Shown piece by piece: positions 22,915 to 31,624 of a stretch of DNA of 64,000 nt (its first letter is position 1; every line of letters begins with the position of its first letter). The DNA is taken from NCBI GenBank assembly GCA_002786025.1, contig NHNW01000090.1, positions 1 to 64,000 on the forward strand, read 5' to 3'. The notes beneath the pieces are model-generated. The model ran no database searches and was not told where the DNA came from. It was given only the letters and a program-made list of their open reading frames with translations. The DNA comes from Zasmidium citrigriseum (taxonomy: Eukaryota > Ascomycota > Dothideomycetes > Mycosphaerellales > Mycosphaerellaceae). The position numbers and the translations under genes were made by a program.

Positions 22915-23506
22915 CTTGAGAATAAGCGTCTTGTCCCGGGCTAGTCAGGTAGCAGGAAGAGGTCGAGCTGGATCACTGTTTGACTGCCATGAGCTTCGAG
23001 TTGCTTATGTCTTTCATCAAGACGGCAGAAGGCCGAGGCATCTTCCCCAGATCTCCTCCGCATGGCGTTCCTGATGCAGGAACAGAATCGAGATATTCGT
23101 TTGGGCTGTGAGATAGAGTTGCGCTAACACCTCATCACTCTGCGAGAACTGCTGGAGACGGGAGCGAGGCTCAACTTTATTTGTACGTCACCATTCATCA
23201 TGTCAGCTTTGAATGCATGGAGAAGAACAAATCTTCAGCTTTGAAAGTCGGATGGGAAACGAAGTGGTGTTGACGAATTGAATAGAGAGACCGGGAGCAG
23301 GACGAGACGACGTTGTAAAAGTCAGCACAGACCACTTCGGACGGACCTCAAGTGAATATCGTACGCCGTACACGTCAAAGACGCGACTTCGTCTAACAGA
23401 AAACTCATCACCTTGATATCGACACTATCTCATAGAAACATTACAATCATGAATGGGTTCGTGACCATGCGAGCAAACCCAAAAGTTCAGGTCGACCTGG
23501 AAGTCA
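22915..23506. other. Intergenic: promoter of secreted-protein gene and 3' flank of sugar transporter
   Basis: 592 bp between two minus-strand genes. No coding signal, RNA gene or repeat is seen. Confidence 0.4.
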
Positions 23507-25385
23507 CTATCGCGACTCCGCATCCACTCCCTTGCCCACGACGCGAACATCGCTGAACCGGTCCTCGCTCCCGCTCTCCAAAGCCTTCTTTCGAACAGCC
23601 TCGTTATCAATCGCAGCTCTGCTGTGGAAGATTTGCTCCATTTCTTCCAGCGTGCGGCCCTTGGTCTCTTTCACGAAGATGAAGACGAGGATCGCCATGA
23701 CGATGTCGAGGGCGGCGTAGAAGAGGAAGACGTACGTGCTCATGTCTTCGATCATGTATGGCGTGGTGAGCGAGAAGAGGAAGTTGAAAAGCCATTGTGT
23801 GGCCACGCCGACAGAGGTGCCGATTTCACGGATACGCGATGGGAAGATCTGTGTTGAGTGTCAGCACATGTCATGGTCTTAAACAGGAAGGGGTCTTTTT
23901 ACCTCTGCTGCGTATGGCCATGGCAGTGGGCCCCAGGAGAACTGGTAGATAGAGTTCGTGATGCTACCAAACTGTGAGTATTCCGTCACCTTGACTCCCA
24001 CGCTATTAAGACCACTCACAAGATCATGGCAACTGTCGCAATGCCGGCACTCGTCGTCTGATTGTTCACTGGAGCCGGAGTCGTCTTGTTCACGACTGTG
24101 ACGATGACGAACTGGAGAAAGTGTCAGCTAATGTGCTCTATCATCTCTCGAAAACGTGGAGCGCTGAACTTACGCAGATGGACATCAGTATCGCGGAGAT
24201 CCACAGAGTGGGCTTGCGGTTCCATCGCTCAGAGAAGAAGAGGATGTAAATGCCGACAGTGATGAATTTTTCAGCGCCGAATAGCCCGGTGATGAGGAGG
24301 TTCTTCGTTCCTGAGCCGACAAGAATCTTGAAGAATTGTGGTCCAAAGTACGCGAGTGCTGTCATTCCTGTGCATTGCTGCCCCAAGAAGATACCAAAGG
24401 CAAGGGCAAGTCGGTAACGGTTGGCAGGTTCGAGAAGTTCCCTCTTCTTGAATCCTTCGCTGACTCTCATCTCTTCGGCAATACCAGCTTTGATCTCGTT
24501 GAACTCTGCCTTGACTTCGGGTCCTTTAAACTCAAGTCAGCAATGGCAACACTAGCACATAAACGACCGCAACCCACCATCATCGGCCCGCTGGTACTTC
24601 AAAGCGTCCCAGGCCTCATCGTATCGACCTTTCTTGGCCAGCCAACGAATACTCTCCTTCTGGAAGATCAAGCCAATACCGAGAGCAGCAGCTGGAACCA
24701 TTTGCAGTCCAACGGGAATCTGCCATTCGGCGGAGTGGCTACCACCGATGCCTTTTACGGTCCCGTAGTCGACCCAGTAGCTGATCATCACGCCGAGCGC
24801 GAAGAGCCATTGCATGCCGGAGCCAAGCTTACCACGGATCTCCTTGGGCGCTTGCTCGGCATTGTAGGCGGGTGCAACGGCTGTGCCAGCTCCAAGTCCC
24901 AGTCCAGACACGAAACGACCGATGTAAAAGCAAACCAGCGAGTGCGATGGGACGACTTGGAGGACGACGCCGGCGCAGAACACCGTCATGGCAACCTGGA
25001 TTGTCGTCTTCCGGCCAAAGCGTTCGGAGACAGGAGAGATGGCCAGAGCAGCGAGGAAAGCACCGACATTCTGAAGCGAGACCATGACGGCGCTCACGGT
25101 CGTGTTGTCGCTGTATCCGAAGTCACGCTTGTACGACTCCATGGTCAGGACGCCTCCTATATGTCACATGTCAACGTTTGGACTTCATTCAGTGATGAGT
25201 TGAAGCATCAAACGAACCGACAATGCCCGTGTCATCTGCCAAGAAGCAATGGTCAGCCGGTCTGTATCCTCAAATGGCGTCAATCGTAACGACTCACAGC
25301 CGAAGAGAAAGCCAGCCAAGCAGATGAAGTAGCCGAAGAAGTAGGCTCTGAATGCGCCCAAGCGAGTGCCCTTTAGCTTCGCCAT
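23507..25385 (-). CDS. MFS sugar transporter (hexose/lactose permease-like)
   Basis: A proton-coupled sugar uptake carrier in the plasma membrane. Seven exons: 25385-25298, 25236-25219, 25156-24578, 24523-24174, 24111-24020, 23963-23903, 23848-23507, giving 509 aa. Exon 2 is an 18-nt micro-exon that completes the conserved FGYDTGIVGG motif. Other marks are SERFGRKTT, GRFVSGLGLGAGTAVAPAYNAE with EQAPKEIRGKLG, GQQCTGMTALAYFGPQ, SWGPLPWPYAAE and the C-terminal VKETKGRTLEEME. For exon 6, the nearer acceptor (after cacag) breaks the frame. The acceptor 8 nt further (ggtag|C) restores AMIF-ITNSIYQF-SWGPLPW with family spacing. The usual PESPRWL motif is altered to KESIRWL. It is the only sugar porter in the window and sits downstream of the secreted-protein gene on the same strand. 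Confidence 0.9.
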
Positions 25386-26530
25386 TCTGGCGAGTGGTAT
25401 TGTGTCAAGTGAGGTCGGTGTCGCAAAGGACGGGTAGCTGCTCGGCGGAGGCGTGCGAGGTGTCGTAGGGTGATATTGAAATGAGGGTTCCGGCAGCTAG
25501 GTTGCGAAGAGGGACAAGTCTAAAAGGGTCCTTGGGCTTGGAAAAGGTTGTTGGCCACGTTGGATGAAGGTCGTGCGGCTGGATGAGGTACAAGGTGTAA
25601 GCACCACATGGCGAGTTACACAAACTCTACGCACGCCATGGCTATCCTCGCGCACGCAATCCAAAGCACCTCTTCCGGATCGTCGCCAACGCTGCTGAAT
25701 ACAGAAGGCTCGCCGTTGACAATGGCCGTGTACGCAGAGTCGTGCTCACAAATTCGCAGGCGAGTGAGGCGCTCTCTCCACTTCAGTGAATCCTTGGGAT
25801 GTGGGGAAATGCCGGATGGTCGCGCGATGTACCGTTGTCACTGCATGCCGTGTTGCATTCAAAGCCCATCAGAACCCTGCCCTTCTTTGTCTCGCCTTGG
25901 CCTGGGAGCTGTGTTGTGGAGGGCAACGGCTGGAATGTGGCACGACTCGTGACCAGTCGTCATCAAAGAACTAATCCACTTCCCGCATGTCGACAAGGCT
26001 GCGACAAGTATCTCCAATGAATGGAACGGGGAAAAGCGACGGACACCGCACGATCCTTGGGTGGTCAGCATGGCGGATGTTCCAGGGATGCTTGTCGTGA
26101 TCAAGAGTCACGCTTGCCCGCCACAATGAACGAGAAAGTCGATATTAATAACGCCATCTCTCAACAGCTCCACACAGACGATTTGATGATGGATGCGCCA
26201 CGTGCGTATTCGCTTGTGTATCTGGCTGGTGCTGCGTGATAGCCGCGAACGACTCCGGCGAGCATGTTGCACGACTACACCACAACACACCGCATCCCTT
26301 TCCAAGCCCGACTTCCATGTCGCAACCCTGGTCCCAACAATACGGGTGCGAAGATACGAGTGCGAGGACTTCAAGATCTTGTAGATCGCTACGACTTGTC
26401 TTCGGATAAGATGACCACTTGAGACGGTTCAGGATATTTCTATGCTGTACCGACCCGGCAAATCATTATCCGTCTCGATATTGTTGATGTCCCTCACAGC
26501 AGGCAAGGCCCAGCCGTGGCAAGCCGACGA
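25386..26530. other. Gene-free interval
   Basis: About 1.1 kb of ordinary composition upstream of the sugar-transporter start. It contains only short, overlapping open frames on both strands (up to 114 codons) with no recognisable domain. It presumably includes the transporter promoter and the 3' flank of the F-box-like gene. Confidence 0.35.
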
Positions 26531-27667
26531 TCATTCGATCAAGCGAAGAAGGCTCCCTTGCAGTTTCCATTTTCTGCAAACGGCCTCCGAAACACTCTTC
26601 GATGCAGCTTTCACGTGCTGCGAGGGTCCGGAGCCAATGATATGAGTACCAACTCCAGCCTCGTCGGGAAATCGTCCACGGGCGGTCCGGAGCACTTCAT
26701 CTCTATGATCTCTCTGATGCCATTCAACAACAGCCATCTCGATATGGCCTCTTCCCGAACGATCATCCACGCGCGGTCTCTGGCAATGTTCTCGATCAAG
26801 ACGCCATCGTTGACCCAGCTCACCGCGGGATGCGCGGTCCAATATTCCTTCGAAAGACCTTTCGAGCTCCTCCCTCTTCTCAACAAGGGCTTCCATCCTG
26901 AAAACGAAGTTTTGAATGCCAACAAGCGCTCCGTAACGCAGCAGGTCTGCCATGATCTGGTCAAAGGTCATGCCCTCAGCATGTGGCTGTGCGATGATCC
27001 AGGAATCGAACGTATACTGGCGAAACCGAAAGGTTAACGTCACATGCCGTGGCCAAGTATCTGGACCAACGATGAACTTCCTGAGCGATGCGTGCTTGCC
27101 CAGAATAACATGATCGGCGAGGACATGCAAGCGCAAGCGTTCGATGTTATTCGGCGTGAGCTTCTTCAGAAACCGGTCGAGTTCTGTCAAGCCTCGAACA
27201 GTGGCTTCGTAATCTTGAGTATGGTAGTCACCAAATGAGTTCGTGCCGTAGAGGTATAGTTCGGGAGCGGCATGCTCAAAGACGAGAGAATTCGCCTCAA
27301 GCCAGATGCGACGGCATGTCTGCAGAATGCCGAGCGAGAAGCGATCGGTCGGGTGAAAAAGCTGTCGGTCGAAGGAGTCCTCCCAAGGATCTGGTGTCAA
27401 GGCATAGGAGAAGATCATGGTCCGGATTTCTCCTGGTAAGGCGAAGAGTGGCGACTGATCTTGGGCATGGCATTTATCCAGGTTGTCCTCATTCGTGGCG
27501 GTTTCGATGCTAACGGTGCGGGCAGTGTCCCTCTCGATCGCTCTCAAATCTCGACTCGCATCTTCGCTACGGGTTCGAGAGACGTCTGCGCTGCTATTGC
27601 GCTGGCTGAATATGACTCTGAACAGTCGTGAAAGCGCATCGCCGACCCGGCCCATCTTTTTGCTCAA
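26531..27667 (-). CDS. 2EXR/F-box-like domain protein with a probable internal frameshift
   Basis: The N-terminal part (about residues 1-270) carries the fungal 2EXR/F-box-like signature LFALPGEIRTMIFSYAL near residue 75, then an LQTCRRIWLEANSLVFE segment. Such proteins form large lineage-variable families in Pezizomycotina, and their function is generally unknown. The single frame stays open for 378 codons. From about 26850 the translation turns Arg/Gly-rich and loses protein-like character. The neighbouring frame from there reads EYWTAHPAV, then WVNDGVLIENIARDRAWM, ending at 26611, which looks like genuine coding sequence. Removing one base from the attccttcg stretch (26844-26852) would join them into a protein of about 351 aa. 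Either this allele has a one-base insertion or the sequence has an error. The Met at 27667 is the first of the frame. Confidence 0.7.
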   Translation of the reverse strand: MSKKMGRVGDALSRLFRVIFSQRNSSADVSRTRSEDASRDLRAIERDTARTVSIETATNEDNLDKCHAQDQSPLFALPGEIRTMIFSYALTPDPWEDSFDRQLFHPTDRFSLGILQTCRRIWLEANSLVFEHAAPELYLYGTNSFGDYHTQDYEATVRGLTELDRFLKKLTPNNIERLRLHVLADHVILGKHASLRKFIVGPDTWPRHVTLTFRFRQYTFDSWIIAQPHAEGMTFDQIMADLLRYGALVGIQNFVFRMEALVEKREELERSFEGILDRASRGELGQRWRLDREHCQRPRVDDRSGRGHIEMAVVEWHQRDHRDEVLRTARGRFPDEAGVGTHIIGSGPSQHVKAASKSVSEAVCRKWKLQGSLLRLIE

Positions 27668-28940
27668 ACAGTCGCCTTTGAGCCGAGTGTCCGAAATGGC
27701 TGCGATAACGAGTACTTGTTCGGCTTTCGCTGCTTTGCCCCTCGAGAAGCTCGACTTGGCTGCTGCTCCAGATATATCTCACCGATTATCCAGGATCATC
27801 CCTCCAAGCTCAAGCTTTGCACCAGCTGACCGGTCAAGAGGCGGCCTCCTGCAGGGATGCCTTAGAACAAGCGCAGACACCACTCGAGGCAAAAGATCTG
27901 CGAGACTTGTCCACACCATCGTCTCTGAAGCAACGGCCAACTCCAATGCTGTTGTCTGCAGCCAGACATGCTGATACCTAGGGCGCATCTGAAACGACTG
28001 CTGACCTCGATCCTGCATGTCCTGTACGTCGAGGGCGACATGCATTCTGCAGCCTTTGAGAGAAATCAATAAGCCCGCTGGCATGAAAGTTACCTCGAAG
28101 GAGCAATGACTTACGCGACCGTGTGTGAATGGAGACGCTTGCCGAACGCGGAAGGTACGTTCCAGCATGTGAAATTCGCACTAGTTTCACACGTGCCAAG
28201 ACCAAGCCGTCGTTTGCACCACAACAACAACGCAAATTCGAAACACAGCAAACGACTAAGTCCAAAAGAAAATACAAAAAGAAGGAAGACCAAAAGAGCA
28301 AAAACTCAGCTCACCTTGCGGGAGCTCAGAAACTCGAATTCAATCGGTTTTTTGTACCAGGTCCGGGTTCGAATCGCTCGCTCGTCGGATATCAACTTCG
28401 GTCGACTTGATATATTCGTTCGTTCGTTCGCATCGTTCGTCGTCGTCGGCAGGAAGTTCGCAGGTCAACGGGAACTACAACAACATCTACCGAATGTGGC
28501 TTCGTGGTCGCTAACCACTAGACCAACACCTCTCAATGCTGCTGGATACACCTTTACCAATTCCTACTGGCTGCACAATCTTTTGAAAATATATAGGTCA
28601 CTTCCAGCACGTTTCCCTTGGCGAATTTTGAGGTTTCTCGTCGCGGTGGAAGATTCTGAGTCTTGTTGTCGCGCGCACATCGAAAAGCGCCGGACCCCGT
28701 TCGAGTCCTGCACTGGTCGCACGATCTTTTGCTCGTTTCTTCCAGACTTCACTTGGGACTTTGTCAGAAGGTAGAGCCACGTTCGGAGGTGTCTGAAAAG
28801 TAAGTTCCACTCGCTTCCATTTCGTCACATGCTAGCCTTTTTGCTTTCTCTTTGACCTGTCAGCTTTGATATACAGTACAACTCGTCCAGACCTCCCAAT
28901 ATCATCGGCCCGCGAAAGTCACCATTTGCGATACTTCACC
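27668..28940. other. Gene-free interval with tRNA-like debris
   Basis: 1.27 kb between a minus-strand and a plus-strand gene. No supportable coding region is present (one 129-codon minus-strand frame at 27779-28168 has no recognisable features). It holds a (TTCG)4 run at 28415-28430 and the tRNA-like boxes listed separately. Confidence 0.4.
28366..28708. other. Cluster of isolated tRNA-promoter-like boxes
   Basis: Three motifs typical of pol III internal promoters occur in 343 bp. A B-box-like ggttcgaatc is at 28366-28375 (+). A perfect A box, TGGTCTAGTGG, is on the minus strand at 28525-28515. A B-box-like cgttcgagtcc is at 28698-28708 (+). None has matching acceptor or T-stem pairing within tRNA distance, and the A box faces the opposite way, so no functional tRNA can be drawn. 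They may be decayed tRNA genes or SINE remnants, or chance. Confidence 0.35.
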
Positions 28941-30080
28941 ATGACGGCAGAAGTCACCCGCGACATACCCACCCGTCGGGCACTACCACGAATCAACACC
29001 TACCCATTCATCTCTCCCGAAGTCTTCTCTGAGCAATACGGCGACACCACCAAAGAGTCAGTCAGAGCGTCCGAGGGCCTCACCAACGACACCAAGGAAG
29101 CTGCACAGGCCTCCGAGCTGATTCGCCTTCTCATCACCGGCGAGTGCGCCCACGAAGTCACCCAAACGGCATGGCCAGACGATGTAGTGGCTCAGGAGAA
29201 CCCAGAATTAGCTCAGCACTAGACGCTGGAGGAGATAGTGACGGTGAAAGAAAAGTCATTCGTCGGCGCTTTCATCGAGGAATTTGTCCTGAGATACAAT
29301 TACATTCGGCAATGTTTGAACAACCGCACGAACGGCCAGATGCTGAAGGTTCGGAGACCGGCGCAGAGTGACGAAGATCACGAGGCGGACGTGGCGCTCG
29401 GAAATGCCTTCATTCGGGAGTGCGAGGATGGTCTGAAAGATCTCGTCGAGCTGTACGACGATGAGATTGCCGTCGTCTCTGTGAGGACGGACTTGGCTTG
29501 GCCAGAAAGTTCGAGGAGATTCGCCGACAAGCTCAAGCGTCCTCTTACTGCCCGGCTGAGAGCTCAACGAGAAGAGATCACCTCTGGGTGGGTTGCGGAT
29601 TACAACAAGAACCAACTCTACCACGACGCCACAGAGCTTGAACCGGAGCTTATGCTATTCCAATGGCTCACCAGAAATCAAAAGTACGAAGCTTTGCAGG
29701 AAGACGCCGAACTCGTCTTCTATCAAATCTCTCGGCCCGCTCACGGATACCTCGACTTGCCCAGGTGTTTCGAGGATCCAGATCTCAGGCACTATATCAC
29801 CTTTCTCACCGCCACGCATCTGATCAACCCATACAAGAACGTGGTCGGCGAGCGCATGACTGTGACGGAGATGCTAGCCTGTGAAATTCCTCAGGTTCGT
29901 CTACGTTATGACGAGATTCGGCGCAACGGGGACAGCGTCGCCGTCAAGGCAAATGTCGACGCATACAAGAAGATTCTTGAGCAGTACCGGAGTAAGTTCC
30001 CAGAGAAGAAGGTTGAGGTAGGCAGGTTTTGGGTCTTTCCGGAGGCGAAGGAAGGGATGAAGCGGAAGTCTTCGATCTAA
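28941..30080 (+). CDS. Unrecognised conserved-looking protein with an in-frame TAG
   Basis: One continuous frame runs from ATG 28941 to the stop at 30080 (380 codons including stops) except for a TAG at 29220-29222. Both sides look like one soluble, charged, alpha-helical protein without signal peptide or membrane segment. After the break come acidic stretches, an LFQWLTRNQKYEAL segment, a HGYLDLPRCFEDPDL segment and a basic C-terminus. No family was recognised. CAG to TAG is a CpA-to-TpA change, so a RIP-like nonsense mutation (Gln to stop) is likely. Alternatively, a 39-nt in-frame intron at 29184-29222 (GTAGTG...CACTAG) would remove the stop, but its donor is poor and it is unusually short. 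The downstream part also has a Met at 29238. The upstream 28941 ATG is preceded by ttcacc. Confidence 0.6.
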
Positions 30081-30221
30081 GATGAAGGGAAAGGGAAGAT
30101 CGGGTTTGATAGAGCTGAGATTGGATGGAGCAGAACTTCTCAGAACTCTGAGTGGGGCAACACACATAAATACCAAGGGTCGAGTCGAGAGCTATCATCA
30201 GATCACTGTTCCACGCCTCAT

Positions 30222-31300
30222 CTAGTACTTGGCCGGATCTTGGAAGTTGTTCACCCAGCCCAGCTCGGGAAACTGTTGCAGAAAACCAGCAAACTTCTGG
30301 ACATGCTCTGGATACTTCCGTATCGTCTCAACGGGTACTGAGAGGAATTGATTTTCTTCTTGCCGTAGAACTGCTACTAGTCAGTAAGGTAGTGATAGTG
30401 GACGGTTGGTATGGCTCACTGCCTCGAATGATCGAGCTAGCGAAGACGATCCTCGTCTTGTCCGTCGTTTGATTCGCACCACCTCCGTGATAGACGGACG
30501 ACAGCATGAAGAGTGCATCGCCGGGCTGTAACTCGGCGTGGATAGCATCTTTCTCTTCTGGCTCTTCCTCAGAGCCCCAGAGATGTGACCCCGGAATCAA
30601 TCGAGTAGCTCCATTCTCAGCCGTAGACTCCGTACCCGCGACGAACATGGAGAGGCTCGAATCACGGTTCAGATCTCTCGGCTCTGTCCAACGGTCGATT
30701 TGGCTGTGGACGTTGTGGTAGATGCTGTCATCCTGCAACGCCATCAGCCCGGGCAAATCTTGGGAGGTGAGTGGGCACGTACCCTGTGAAGAACCTGTGC
30801 TTTTGCTCCAGGATCGATTTGAAACGAAATACATGAGCTGACTTGTGGCGGCGTCTCCCAAAGATACGGCTCTCCATTCGGCATACGCTCCTCATGTCTC
30901 GTGGTGAGAAAGTGGTCGGCGATCTTTCGAAGCAATAGATGTCCAAGCTGATCATGAGCGTAGCTGGAACTCAGGCGAAGGAGGCCAGTTGCTCGACTGG
31001 TGCGATCTAGAAAAAGTCAACGAAGAAGACCTCAGGCATGTTATCCTGGGACGGAGTACCTTCGAAGAAATCGCCCTCTTTATATTCGCCATAGCCACGT
31101 TTCAAGGCTTCTCTGGTATCTCCAAGCGACCGCTGGATCGATGACAACGGCACTAGCTCTTCGATGATGACTGCTCCATCTCTTCGCATGCATTCGATGG
31201 CATCGTCAGCCGAATGCTGTCGGAGTCTATTGAGCCGTCTGGTTGTTCGGGGCACCCTCGAAGACGCTGCGGTTGCCAAACCCCGTACGATGCTCACCAT
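30222..31300 (-). CDS. Phytanoyl-CoA dioxygenase (PhyH) family Fe(II)/2-oxoglutarate oxygenase
   Basis: A non-haem iron dioxygenase that probably hydroxylates a small organic substrate using O2 and 2-oxoglutarate. Such enzymes act in lipid and secondary metabolism. Exons: 31300-31060, 31006-30783, 30732-30420, 30370-30222, giving 308 aa, typical for the family. The iron triad is complete: H154-x-D156 (LHRDD, formed across intron 2) and a distal His near 237 (SSVYHGGG). Arg near 249 (KTRIVFASS) would bind 2-oxoglutarate. ENGATRLIPGSHLW is the family's hallmark. The last exon supplies RQEENQFLSVP and the LGW C-terminus. For intron 3 I chose the acceptor giving RGILRQEEN. Two upstream AGs keep the same frame. 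A Met 36 codons further upstream (31405) is open but less likely. The N-terminus is basic and could be a mitochondrial or peroxisomal presequence. Confidence 0.88.
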
Positions 31301-31624
31301 GATGGAATTGAAATGAACATGATGAGGATTGAACGATAGGAGATGAGATGGATGTTGGAAAGAATCGGAATTTCGGTGGCCAGAAGAGGAAGTTGAAATG
31401 GCCAAGCCTGATGCGGATGCGAGGCAGTGTTGAATCCAGGAACGATGGTCTAGATCTCTACTACAATGAATTCTCCGTCAGCGTCAGCGTCGGAGTAGGA
31501 AAGGTTGGGGGCTGGTTTGAGCAATTATCTTTCAAGCAACTTTGTCGCCTCATCTCTATGCTACACTTCGATACCGGCGTTCCATTCACCGCCGTAGCTA
31601 CTATTCACACAACATCTTCAAAGC
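31301..31624. other. Short intergenic interval
   Basis: 324 bp between the start of the dioxygenase gene and the end of SAC3, both on the minus strand. It must hold the dioxygenase promoter. No specific site was recognised. Confidence 0.35.

Noticed and set aside
24336..25289. 317-codon plus-strand frame
   Set aside because: Antisense to the sugar transporter exons. The composition is a mirror of the real gene.
28366..28708. Functional tRNA genes
   Set aside because: B-box-like motifs lack a complementary T-stem and acceptor, and the only A box is on the opposite strand. No cloverleaf can be drawn.
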